Assembly (NCBI RefSeq): GCF_001570545.1
Contig: NZ_BBXD01000011.1
Span: 310,001-374,000, forward strand
Reading direction: 5' to 3'
Length of the DNA: 64,000 nucleotides
DNA from: Herbidospora mongoliensis
Lineage (GTDB): Bacteria; Actinomycetota; Actinomycetes; Streptosporangiales; Streptosporangiaceae
The position numbers were made by a program, and so were the translations under genes. Of the stretch, positions 1-7,918 are shown one piece after another; position 1 is the first letter of the stretch, and each line of letters begins with the position of its first letter. Under the pieces are notes generated by a model. That model saw only the letters and a program-made list of their open reading frames with translations, made no database searches and was not told where the DNA came from.

Positions 1-660
1 CACCCAGAATGCGCCGGGGACCCGGGTCAGCCGGGCGAGCTGGTCGGCGTCGGAATCGGGGGCCCGGCCGCGCCGCCGCTTGCGCTGGAGTTCGAGGATG
101 GGGCGCACGCCGCCCAGCATGAGGAACCACGCCGCGCCGTAGGCCACCACGCCCTGGACGTCGGGCGGCGCCAGCCACGACACGCAGAACACCGCGCCGC
201 CGACGGCCAGCAGCGAGACCACCCCGAACACGTTCCTGATCAGCAGTAGCATGCACGTGAGCAGGCCGAGCACCAGCCAGAGCAGCAGCGTCACGTGCCC
301 GGCGTCGGTCAGCCAGGCCGCGCCCAGGCCGACGAGCGAGGGGGCGATGTATCCGGCCGCGGCCGTCAGCACCATGCCGGGACCGGTCGGGCGGCCGCGT
401 GTCAGCGTCACCCCGGAGGTGTCGGAGTGGAGCCGGATGCCGCGCAGTTTGCGGCGCGTCAGCACGGCCACCAAGGCATGGCCGCCCTCGTGGGCGATCG
501 TGATCAGACCCCGTGACAGGTGCCACGTCTGCGGGTATGCCACGATGCCGAAGGCCACGACTCCCGCGACCGCGATCACCCACAGCGCGGGCGCCGGGTG
601 GGTGTCGATGAGCTGGTTCCAGAGGGCTTTCAGGGGGGCCACCTTCTGAGGCAGATTCAC
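1..660 (-). CDS. M50B-type membrane metalloprotease (3' end off window)
   Basis: Probable site-2-protease-like zinc peptidase of the actinobacterial M50B group, acting in the cytoplasmic membrane. I read 220 codons from a GTG at 660; the gene runs off the left edge. The zinc motif HEGGH (HExxH) is near residue 52, directly after a first hydrophobic segment. At least three further hydrophobic stretches follow, then a basic tail rich in Arg/Lys. A second in-frame GTG lies four codons upstream (672), so the start is not certain, and no strong ribosome site is seen for either. It is divergent from the CorA gene. The substrate is unknown; family members cleave regulatory or unknown membrane proteins. 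Confidence 0.8.
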   Translation of the reverse strand, partial: MNLPQKVAPLKALWNQLIDTHPAPALWVIAVAGVVAFGIVAYPQTWHLSRGLITIAHEGGHALVAVLTRRKLRGIRLHSDTSGVTLTRGRPTGPGMVLTAAAGYIAPSLVGLGAAWLTDAGHVTLLLWLVLGLLTCMLLLIRNVFGVVSLLAVGGAVFCVSWLAPPDVQGVVAYGAAWFLMLGGVRPILELQRKRRRGRAPDSDADQLARLTRVPGAFWV

Positions 661-825
661 AGCGCGAACCACAGCGGCCTACGGCCGTGAGCGTCTCGTC
701 CAGGGAGAAGCCTAGGGGCTTTGGCACCTCAGAGGATTGATCCGAGTATGGGGGGATACCGTCACCGTGTGGCAAAGCTTCGAATGCGGACGTGGATGAG
801 ACGTGACGCCTCCCCCGAGGCCTCG

Positions 826-1881
826 ATGGACCCCAGAAAGCCCGAAGACATCCTGGTCAAACAGAGTGTCATCGACAACGCCATCTACCTGAACGGACAC
901 CGGGTCGACTCACCCCTGTCCCTCGCGGGCGCGTTCGCCTCACTGCGCGCCAACCCGGGCTCGATGGCGTGGATAGGTCTCTATCGCCCCGAGGACAGCG
1001 AGCTCCTCAAGGTCGCCGAGGAGTTCGGGCTGCACGACCTCGCCATCGAAGACGCCATCGTGGCCCACCAGCGGCCCAAGGCCGACCGCTACGGCGAGAC
1101 CCTGTTCATGGTGCTGCGGGCGGCCAACTACCTCGACGCCGAGGAGGAGGTCGAGTTCGGCGAGCTGCACGTCTTCCTCGGCCCCGACTTCGTCATCACC
1201 GTCCGCCACAGCGAGGCCCCCGACCTCTCGCTGGTCCGCAAGCGCATGGAGAACGACCCCGACCTGCTCCGGCAGGGTCCCCAAGCCGTTCTGTACGCGA
1301 TCATGGACGCCGTCGTCGACGCCTACGCCCCGGTCGTGGCCGGCCTGCAGAACGACATCGACGAGATCGAGGTGCAGGTCTTCGGCGGCGACCCGGCGGC
1401 CCCCCGGCGCATCTACGAACTGTCCCGCGAGGTCATCGAGTTCCAGCGGGCCACCGTGCCGCTCGCCCAGATGCTGGAGGGGTTCATCCAGCACGCCCCC
1501 AAGTTCGGCGTCGACCCGGAGTTGCAGAGCTACCTGCGCGACGTGTCCGACCACGCGATCACCGTCACCGAGCGGGTGGCCGGGTTCCGGCAGATGCTCC
1601 AGGACATCCTCATCGTCAACTCCACCCTGGTCGGCCAGGCCCAGAACGAGGAGATGACCAGACTCACCAGCGCCAGCATCGCGCAGGGCGACGAGGTCAA
1701 GAAGATCTCCGCGTGGGCGGCCATCCTGTTCGCGCCCACGCTGGTCGGCACGATCTACGGGATGAACTTCGACCACATGCCCGAGCTGCACTGGGCCCTC
1801 GGCTACCCGTTCGCGGTGTTCCTCATGGGATGTGTCTGCGTCACGCTCTACCTGGTGTTCAAGGCGCGCGACTGGTTGTAA
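826..1881 (+). CDS. corA: CorA-family magnesium/cobalt transport protein
   Basis: CorA-type divalent metal ion channel in the cytoplasmic membrane. The protein has the long acidic cytoplasmic domain of the family, a helical region, and two C-terminal membrane segments. The signature YGMNF sits at the end of the first membrane segment (selectivity filter GMN). I chose ATG 826 because GAGG lies five bases upstream and the protein (351 aa) then begins close to the conserved 'DNAIYLNG' strand. Upstream in-frame starts exist at 784, 796 and as far as TTG 721, so the N-terminus could be up to 35 residues longer. The PadR operator follows the stop codon closely. Confidence 0.9.
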   Translation: MDPRKPEDILVKQSVIDNAIYLNGHRVDSPLSLAGAFASLRANPGSMAWIGLYRPEDSELLKVAEEFGLHDLAIEDAIVAHQRPKADRYGETLFMVLRAANYLDAEEEVEFGELHVFLGPDFVITVRHSEAPDLSLVRKRMENDPDLLRQGPQAVLYAIMDAVVDAYAPVVAGLQNDIDEIEVQVFGGDPAAPRRIYELSREVIEFQRATVPLAQMLEGFIQHAPKFGVDPELQSYLRDVSDHAITVTERVAGFRQMLQDILIVNSTLVGQAQNEEMTRLTSASIAQGDEVKKISAWAAILFAPTLVGTIYGMNFDHMPELHWALGYPFAVFLMGCVCVTLYLVFKARDWL

Positions 1882-1897
1882 ATCACATCGACATCTT

Positions 1898-1937
1898 CAA
1901 CTATCGAGATATATCTTTGAGAATATCTCGATAGTTG
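1898..1937. promoter_or_regulatory. PadR operator: perfect 15-bp inverted repeat
   Basis: The arms 1898-1912 and 1923-1937 are exact reverse complements (CAACTATCGAGATAT) around a 10-bp spacer. The element is AT-rich against a very GC-rich background and ends next to the ribosome site of the padR-like gene that starts at 1949. Position, symmetry and the ATAT/GATAT composition fit an autoregulatory operator for the PadR protein controlling the efflux operon. No binding data; inferred. Confidence 0.75.
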
Positions 1938-1948
1938 GAGGCTTCGTC

Positions 1949-2437
1949 ATGCCTGTTCCCCCCATACCATCCCTCCTCCAGGTCAGACGGGGTAACGTCC
2001 GGGCCGCGCTGCTCGCGCTGCTGGCCGAGGAACCCCGCAACGGTCACCAGATGATCGAGGAGATCTCCCGCCGCAGCGGCGGCGTCTGGCGGCCCTCCCC
2101 CGGCTCGGTCTACCCGTCGCTCCAGCAGCTGGAGGACGAGGGCCTGGTCGTCGCCGCGGAGTCGGCGGGCACCCGCGTCTACCGGCTGACCGACGACGGC
2201 CAGGCGGCGGCGACTAGCCGTACAGGACCCGATCCCTGGACCGAAGTGGCCCAGAGCCTGACCGAAGACCGCCACGAGATGCGGCTGCTCTGGGGTCAGC
2301 TCGCCGAGGCGTTCATCCATCTCACCCAGGTCGCCACCGACGAACAGGTGGCCCAGACCAAGAAACTGCTGAAGAACACCCGCCGGGAGATGTTCCGCAT
2401 CCTCGCCGGTGACGACGACGAGGAAGGAGATCGATGA
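1949..2437 (+). CDS. PadR-family transcriptional regulator
   Basis: Winged-helix repressor of the PadR family, 162 aa. The N-terminal domain shows the family pattern 'LLAEEPRNGHQMIEEI' then 'PSPGSVYPSLQQLEDEGLV', i.e. the recognition helix and wing, followed by a C-terminal helical dimerisation region. The start ATG 1949 has GGAGG nine bases upstream. The stop overlaps the start of the ABC ATPase by four bases, so it is translationally coupled to the export genes. Such PadR proteins normally repress an adjacent multidrug exporter and are released by the drug; here the inverted repeat just upstream is the likely target. Confidence 0.9.
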   Translation: MPVPPIPSLLQVRRGNVRAALLALLAEEPRNGHQMIEEISRRSGGVWRPSPGSVYPSLQQLEDEGLVVAAESAGTRVYRLTDDGQAAATSRTGPDPWTEVAQSLTEDRHEMRLLWGQLAEAFIHLTQVATDEQVAQTKKLLKNTRREMFRILAGDDDEEGDR

Positions 2438-3408
2438 ACGCCGTCGAGGTCACCGACCTGAAGAAGTCCTACGGCAAGGTCGAGGCGGTCAGGGGCGTCA
2501 GCTTCGATGTCGCGCACGGAGAGGTGTTCGGCTTCCTCGGCCCGAACGGGGCCGGCAAGTCCACCACGATCAGCATGCTCTGCACCCTGATCAACCCCAC
2601 CGGCGGACGCGCCCGCGTCGCCGGCCACGACGTGGTCGGCGAACGCGACGAGGTCCGGCGCAACATCGGCCTGGTCTTCCAGGACCCCACCCTGGACTCC
2701 TACCTCACCGCCGAGCAGAACCTCCGCTTTCACGCCGAGCTCTACGGCGTCCCCAAATCGGCCGTGGGCGACCGGCTCAAGCAGGTCATGGAGATGGTGG
2801 CCCTGTGGGACCGCCGCGACAGCAAGGTCAGCACCTTCTCGGGCGGCATGAAGCGCCGCCTGGAGATCGCCCGGGGCCTGCTGCACTCCCCCCGCGTGCT
2901 GTTCCTCGACGAACCGACGGTCGGGCTCGACCCGCAGACCCGTTCGGCGATCTGGGGCTACATCAACAAGCTCCGCCGCACCGAGGACATCACGATCTTC
3001 ATGACCACCCACTACATGGACGAGGCCGAATACTGCGACCGCATCGCGATCATCGACCACGGTGAGATCGTCGTCATCGACTCCCCCGAAGCGCTGAAGG
3101 CCAGCATCGGCAAGGACAGGGTGCAGATCCACACGTCCGACGACCAGGCCGCCATCGCGGCGCTGAAAGAGCGGTTCGACCTCGACGCGGGCGTCCACGA
3201 CGGCGCGGTGACCTTCGCGGTGGCCTCAGGAGAGGAGTTCGTGCCGAAACTGTTCGCCGGACTCGGGCTGCCGATCACCGGGGTCAGCGTGCACCGGCCG
3301 ACGCTCGACGACGTGTTCATGAACTACACCGGCTCGACGATCCGGGACGCCGAAGAGGAGTCCTCCGGGGGGATGAACCAGATGATGAGAGCGAGGCTGC
3401 GCCGATGA
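2434..3408 (+). CDS. DrrA-like ABC exporter ATP-binding protein
   Basis: ATPase subunit of a DrrAB-type ABC exporter, 324 aa. Walker A GPNGAGKST is at residues 36-44, the signature is FSGGMKRR, Walker B with its glutamate is LFLDEPTVGLD, and the switch histidine is in MTTHYMDEAE. A C-terminal extension of about 90 residues is the DUF4162-like tail of daunorubicin-resistance ATPases. It overlaps padR and the permease gene by four bases on either side. Likely function is energising export of a lipophilic compound; the substrate cannot be read from sequence. Confidence 0.93.
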   Translation: MNAVEVTDLKKSYGKVEAVRGVSFDVAHGEVFGFLGPNGAGKSTTISMLCTLINPTGGRARVAGHDVVGERDEVRRNIGLVFQDPTLDSYLTAEQNLRFHAELYGVPKSAVGDRLKQVMEMVALWDRRDSKVSTFSGGMKRRLEIARGLLHSPRVLFLDEPTVGLDPQTRSAIWGYINKLRRTEDITIFMTTHYMDEAEYCDRIAIIDHGEIVVIDSPEALKASIGKDRVQIHTSDDQAAIAALKERFDLDAGVHDGAVTFAVASGEEFVPKLFAGLGLPITGVSVHRPTLDDVFMNYTGSTIRDAEEESSGGMNQMMRARLRR

Positions 3409-4262
3409 CGACGACGGACATCGCCGAGGTCCGGCTGCCCACGGGCGGCCTGGCCCACGACGTGCGCGCGGTGAAGGTCGTGTTGCGGCGCGAGATGCTG
3501 CGGTTCGTCAACGACCACACGCGGCTGGTGTCCTCGCTGGCCCAGCCGATTCTCTTCCTCTTCGTCCTCGGTACGGGTCTGGGCTCGATCGTCGGCAACG
3601 CGATCCCCGGCGTCGACTACCGGACCTTCATCTACCCCGGGGTGCTCGCCATGACGGTGATCACCACGGCGATGTTCTCGGCCGCCTCGATCGTGTGGGA
3701 CCGCGAGTTCGGGTTCCTGCGCGAGATGCTGGTCGCGCCGGTCAGCAGGGGCGCGATCGTGCTCGGCAAGTGCCTGGGCGGGGCCCTCGTGGCCACCGGG
3801 CAGGGCGTGATCATCCTGGCCATGGCGGGGTTGGTCGGGGTGCCGTACGACCCCGTGCTGATCATCACGCTGCTGGCCGAGATGCTGCTGGCGGCGTTCA
3901 CGATCACCGCGTTCGGCACGCTGCTGGCCGCCGGGATGAAGAACATGCAGACGTTCTTCGGCATCATGCAGATGGCGATCATGCCGATGATCTTCCTGTC
4001 CGGCGCGATGTACCCGCTGTCCAACCTGCCGGCCTGGCTGCACATCCTGACCGTGATCAACCCGCTGACCTACGCGGTCGACCCCATGCGGCAGGCGGTC
4101 TTCGGCCACCTGACCGTGGAACCGCACGTCGCGGCCGTGCTGAACCCGGGGATCACCTGGTTCGACTGGCGGCTGCCGATCTGGTTCGAGCTGGTCCTGG
4201 TGGCGCTGATCGGGCTGGCGCTGTTCCAGCTCGCGGTGGCGCGCTTCAGACGTACCGAATAA
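3405..4262 (+). CDS. DrrB-like ABC-2 type exporter permease
   Basis: Membrane subunit partner of the preceding ATPase, 285 aa, with six predicted membrane segments of the ABC-2 type and a cytoplasmic N-terminus. The stretch 'WDREFGFLREMLVAPVSRGAIVLGK' region is the typical coupling motif (EFGFLREML...R). The start overlaps the ATPase stop by four bases (ATGA), completing the padR-ATPase-permease operon. A strong hairpin lies immediately downstream. Confidence 0.93.
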   Translation: MTTTDIAEVRLPTGGLAHDVRAVKVVLRREMLRFVNDHTRLVSSLAQPILFLFVLGTGLGSIVGNAIPGVDYRTFIYPGVLAMTVITTAMFSAASIVWDREFGFLREMLVAPVSRGAIVLGKCLGGALVATGQGVIILAMAGLVGVPYDPVLIITLLAEMLLAAFTITAFGTLLAAGMKNMQTFFGIMQMAIMPMIFLSGAMYPLSNLPAWLHILTVINPLTYAVDPMRQAVFGHLTVEPHVAAVLNPGITWFDWRLPIWFELVLVALIGLALFQLAVARFRRTE

Positions 4263-4268
4263 GAAAAT

Positions 4269-4297
4269 GCCCGGGACGCGTGGGGTGTCCCGGGCAC
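4269..4297. terminator. Hairpin between convergent genes
   Basis: A perfect 10-bp stem (4269-4278 with 4288-4297, TGCCCGGGAC) around a 9-base loop, located between the ends of the efflux permease gene and the convergent secreted-protein gene. There is an A-run just 5' on the plus strand, which reads as U-run for the minus-strand transcript. It probably terminates both. Confidence 0.7.
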
Positions 4298-4312
4298 TCT
4301 CATGTACGGGTG

Positions 4313-5362
4313 TTACTTGACGGGCACCCAGTCAGACTTGCTGTTGCTGGGCTTGGTGTCCTTGTCGCCCTCGAAGAGGACCTTCCAGTCACCCGACTTC
4401 GTGGCCGTGGCCGTGGTCGCGAACTCGCCCGAGCCGTCGGTCCACGCGGTCTTCACGTAGGTCCACTTGCCCGACTTCGCCTTGAACCAGACGGCGACCT
4501 TGCCCTTGTAGCCGTCCCAGCGACCGTGGTCCCAGGTCTGCAGCTCGCCGATGAGGGAGAGCTTCTTGCCCTTCTTCACCGGTTCGGGGGAGGCGTTGAA
4601 GTCGACGACACGGCTGGCCGCATCGGGCTTCGGCGGGCGCGGCCTGAACACGGTGACCTGGTCGCTGTCGCTGCTCGAGCCGTGGGTGAAGCCGCGGACG
4701 CCTTCGTACTCGGCCTTCCACCAGCCGGACTTGAAGGCCTTGACGCGGACGGAGAAGTCACCGCGCCAGTTGGTGCGGTCCCAGGCGACGCGCTTCCAGC
4801 GGAAGGAGCCCTTCTCCTTGAACAGGATGGTCACCTTCTGGTTCTTCAGGCCGTCGTGGCCCTTGGAACCGTTGATGACCAGGCGCCCCGACGCGGTCAG
4901 GACGGAGCCGAACTTCGCCGGCTCAGGGTTGACACCGAACCTGACGATGTCGGTGGACCAGACCTGGACCACCTTGAATTCCTTGGTGGCCTCGGTGACG
5001 CCGCCATCGTTGGTCGCCTTGACGACCAGCTTCCACTCACCGGCCGACTGACCGCGGCCGAACGGGAACGTTCCGGAGTACTTGCCGTCCGGAGTGCCCT
5101 CGGGCTTGGTCAGGGTGAGGGCCTCGGCCTTGCCGCGCCGGGGCGCGATCGTCGCTTCGACGTTCTTGGCCGCCTTGCCCACCACGAAGGTGAACGTCGC
5201 GGTGACCTTGTCACGACCGGTCACGACCACGGGACTCGGGCTGATCGTGAGATCGGTGACGGTCGGCTTGTCCACCGTAGTGGCGTTCGCCGCGGAACCG
5301 GTGGCTAATCCCACCGATGCCACAGCCGCCGCGAGAATCACGGCGCTGATGCGTTTCAACAT
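4313..5362 (-). CDS. Secreted protein with tandem Ig-like domains
   Basis: Extracellular protein of 349 aa and unknown function. A typical Sec signal peptide occupies residues 1 to about 27 (MLKRISAV, hydrophobic core, A-x-A before TTVDKP). The mature part looks like three beta-sandwich units of roughly 100 residues with the recurring pattern 'D..ASPEPV.KG..L...G.L......W.GYKG..V.V.FK...G.W..V' ending in 'SGDWK..FEGD'. No catalytic motif is visible. GGAAGGA lies upstream of ATG 5362. Such proteins are frequent in actinomycetes and may bind the cell surface or polysaccharide, but this is inference. Confidence 0.85.
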   Translation of the reverse strand: MLKRISAVILAAAVASVGLATGSAANATTVDKPTVTDLTISPSPVVVTGRDKVTATFTFVVGKAAKNVEATIAPRRGKAEALTLTKPEGTPDGKYSGTFPFGRGQSAGEWKLVVKATNDGGVTEATKEFKVVQVWSTDIVRFGVNPEPAKFGSVLTASGRLVINGSKGHDGLKNQKVTILFKEKGSFRWKRVAWDRTNWRGDFSVRVKAFKSGWWKAEYEGVRGFTHGSSSDSDQVTVFRPRPPKPDAASRVVDFNASPEPVKKGKKLSLIGELQTWDHGRWDGYKGKVAVWFKAKSGKWTYVKTAWTDGSGEFATTATATKSGDWKVLFEGDKDTKPSNSKSDWVPVK

Positions 5363-5463
5363 GCGGGTGGTTTCCTTCCCCCAGAGTGTTGAACGCGCGA
5401 CATGAGGGTGCCGCGCTTTTCCTAACTAGTAGACGGCTTTTGTGGCCAAATGGTTTGATCGCC

Positions 5464-5489
5464 TGACACGTTGTCATGAAAACGTGTCA
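5464..5489. promoter_or_regulatory. 9-bp perfect inverted repeat, candidate operator
   Basis: TGACACGTT (5464-5472) and AACGTGTCA (5481-5489) are exact reverse complements with an 8-base spacer. The site lies between the divergent secreted-protein gene and the E1 dehydrogenase gene, 63 bp before the latter's start. It looks like a dimeric regulator site; the regulator is not identifiable here. Confidence 0.5.
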
Positions 5490-5551
5490 AATGTGGCGCG
5501 TATGCGCAAGGGGCAGGACGGCACCCGCGAGGTGCCGACATAATCGGGCAT

Positions 5552-7762
5552 GTGGCGCGGGACACTGTTGAGACGCATTTCGCCGAGGTCGTCGGGGCGC
5601 TACGCCCCCCGGCAGAGAAGGGTGACCCGGAGCTTCCGGTCAGACCAGGCTCACCACTGACCGGGACACAGGCCAGAAGGGTGTATGACGCCCAGCTCGC
5701 CAGCCGCCTCTGCGATGTGGCCGCGCGCCGCCTGCGCGAGACCGACCTGGGCTACTACACGATCGGCTCGGCCGGTCACGAGGGCAACGCCACCGTCGCC
5801 CTGGCCCTCAGGGAGACCGATCCTGCCCTGCTCCACTACCGATCCGGGGCCTTCTACCTGGCCCGGTCGGCGCAGGCGGGGCGGGTGGCCAACGAGGGCG
5901 TGCGCGACGTCCTGCTCGGCCTGACCGCCTCGGCCGAGGAACCGATCTCCGGTGGACGTCACAAGGTCTTCGGCCACCCCGACCTGGCCGTCATCCCGCA
6001 GACCTCCACGATCGCCAGCCACCTGCCCCGCGCGGTCGGCGTGGCGTTCGCGATCGAACGCGGCCGCCTGCTGGGGGCGCCCGGCACGTGGCCCACCGAC
6101 GCGATCGCCGTCTGCAGCTTCGGCGACGCCTCGGTCAACCACGCGAGCGCCCTGTCGGGGTTCAACACCGCGGCCTACGGCACCTATCGTGGCCTGCCGC
6201 TGCCGATCCTGTTCGTGTGCGAGGACAACGGCATCGGCATCAGCGTCCGCACCCCGCCCGGCTGGGTCGAGGCGTCGCGGCAGGGCCTGATCGAATACTT
6301 CACCGCCGACGGCTCCGACGTCGCCGAGACCTACGAGGCCGCCCTCCGCGCGGTGGCCCACGCCCGCGAGAACCGGGCGCCCGCCTACCTGCACCTGAAG
6401 ACGGTCCGCCTGATGGGCCACGCGGGCTCCGACGTCGAGATCGGCTACCGCACCCGCCGCGAGATCGCCGCCGACCTCGATCACGACCCGCTCGTGGCGA
6501 CCGCCCGCCTCCTCGTCGAGGCCGGCCTGGAGACGCCGGAGGGTCTCCTTTCGCGGTACGAGGCCGAGCGCGACCAGGTGCTCAGCATGGCCGAGGAGGC
6601 GTCCCGCCGCCCGAAGCTGACCAGCGCCCGCGACATCATGGCCCCCCTCTCCCCACGCGACCCGGTCGTGGTCGCGACGGACTCGGCCCGGTCGTCACCG
6701 GAACGCGAGGGAAGCTTCCGGACGCTCCCGGAGGACGAGGGCCGCCTCACCCTGGCCCAGGCGATCAACCGGACCCTGGCCGACCAGATGATCCACGACC
6801 CCGGCATGATCGTCTTCGGCGAGGACGTGGCCCGCAAGGGCGGCGTCTACGGCGTGACCCGCAACCTCGTGCGCCAGTTCGGCACCGACCGCGTCTTCGA
6901 CACCCTGCTCGACGAACAGGCCATCCTGGGCCTGGCCCTCGGCTCCGGCGTCTCGGGCCTGACCCCGGTCCCCGAGATCCAATATCTGGCCTACCTGCAC
7001 AACGCCCTCGACCAGATCCGCGGCGAGGCGTCGTCGCTGAGCTTCTTCTCCCAGGGCGCCTACCAGAACCCTCTGGTCGTACGAGTCCCCGGCCTCGCCT
7101 ACCAGAAGGGGTTCGGCGGGCACTTCCACAACGACAACTCCCTGGCGGCGCTGCGGGACATCCCCGGCCTGGTGGTCGCGGCCCCCGCCCGCCCCGACGA
7201 CGCCGCCGCGATGCTCCGGACCTGCCTCGCCACGGCCCGCGCCCACGGCACGGTGTGCGTGTTCGTCGAACCGATCGCGCTCTACCACACGCGCGACCTG
7301 TTCGACGAGGGCGACAACGGCTGGGCCGCGCCCTACGCCGCGCCTTCGCGATGGGCCGAGACGCACGTGCCGGTGGGACGGGCGCGCTCCTACGGCGACG
7401 GGACGGACCTGACGATCGTGACCTTCGGCAACGGCCTCCGGATGAGCCTGCGCGCCGCGGTCCGGCTGACTCAGGAGGAGAAGAAGTGCCGGGTCCTGGA
7501 CCTGCGCTGGCTCTCGCCTCTGCCGATCGACGACCTGATGCGCTCGGCCGAACTGACCGGGAACGTGCTGATAGCGGACGAGACCCGGCGAACGGGCGGC
7601 GTGTCGGAAGCCATCGTGACGGCGTTGATCGACAACGGATTCACCGGCCGGATAGCCCGGGTGACCTCCCAGGACAGCTTCGTGCCGCTGGGCGCGGCGG
7701 CCGACCATGTGCTGCTGAGCGAACAGGAAATCGAACAGGCAGCGCACAAATTGCTTTCTTAG
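5552..7762 (+). CDS. Fused alpha/beta E1 component of a 2-oxoacid dehydrogenase
   Basis: Thiamine-diphosphate-dependent E1 in a single 736-aa chain. Residues about 40-340 match the alpha subunit (GHEG at 75-78; the diphosphate/metal site reads GDASVN at 191-196 and EDNGIGIS further on). Residues about 395-736 match the beta subunit (GEDVARKGGVYGVT, 'FDTLLDEQAILGLA', 'EIQYLAY', C-terminal 'ADETRRTGGVSE'). The overall resemblance is to branched-chain (2-oxoisovalerate) or pyruvate dehydrogenase E1. The canonical GDG of the thiamine site is GDA. The start is GTG 5552; an overlapping ATG at 5550 is out of frame. No E2 or E3 gene is adjacent, so partner and true substrate are unknown. Confidence 0.87.
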   Translation: MARDTVETHFAEVVGALRPPAEKGDPELPVRPGSPLTGTQARRVYDAQLASRLCDVAARRLRETDLGYYTIGSAGHEGNATVALALRETDPALLHYRSGAFYLARSAQAGRVANEGVRDVLLGLTASAEEPISGGRHKVFGHPDLAVIPQTSTIASHLPRAVGVAFAIERGRLLGAPGTWPTDAIAVCSFGDASVNHASALSGFNTAAYGTYRGLPLPILFVCEDNGIGISVRTPPGWVEASRQGLIEYFTADGSDVAETYEAALRAVAHARENRAPAYLHLKTVRLMGHAGSDVEIGYRTRREIAADLDHDPLVATARLLVEAGLETPEGLLSRYEAERDQVLSMAEEASRRPKLTSARDIMAPLSPRDPVVVATDSARSSPEREGSFRTLPEDEGRLTLAQAINRTLADQMIHDPGMIVFGEDVARKGGVYGVTRNLVRQFGTDRVFDTLLDEQAILGLALGSGVSGLTPVPEIQYLAYLHNALDQIRGEASSLSFFSQGAYQNPLVVRVPGLAYQKGFGGHFHNDNSLAALRDIPGLVVAAPARPDDAAAMLRTCLATARAHGTVCVFVEPIALYHTRDLFDEGDNGWAAPYAAPSRWAETHVPVGRARSYGDGTDLTIVTFGNGLRMSLRAAVRLTQEEKKCRVLDLRWLSPLPIDDLMRSAELTGNVLIADETRRTGGVSEAIVTALIDNGFTGRIARVTSQDSFVPLGAAADHVLLSEQEIEQAAHKLLS

Positions 7763-7774
7763 CGCGCCCGAACA

Positions 7775-7828
7775 TTGGAAACCACCGCTATCGGTAGCGG
7801 GCGTTGCTACCGAGCGGCGGCCTTCCAA
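7775..7828. terminator. Long imperfect hairpin after the E1 gene
   Basis: Outer arms TTGGAA/TTCCAA enclose CCGCT-(AT)-CGGTAGC paired with GCTACCG-AGCGG around a 7-base loop, giving about 18 paired bases with one bulge and one small internal loop. It lies 12 bases after the E1 stop codon and between convergent genes. No U-run follows, so it may be a Rho-assisted or L-shaped actinobacterial terminator. Confidence 0.5.
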
Positions 7829-7918
7829 CGGCTTCCCTTGGGCGGCCAGGCGCGAACCAGCGACGCAAGATCAGCGCAGCCAGGTCCTTAGTTCCAGGCA
7901 GGTGAGCCCGGTCCGTCG

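Noticed and set aside
721-825. Longer CorA N-terminus from TTG 721
   Set aside because: TTG with no ribosome site and a non-conserved leader; several closer starts exist. Not excluded, only less likely.
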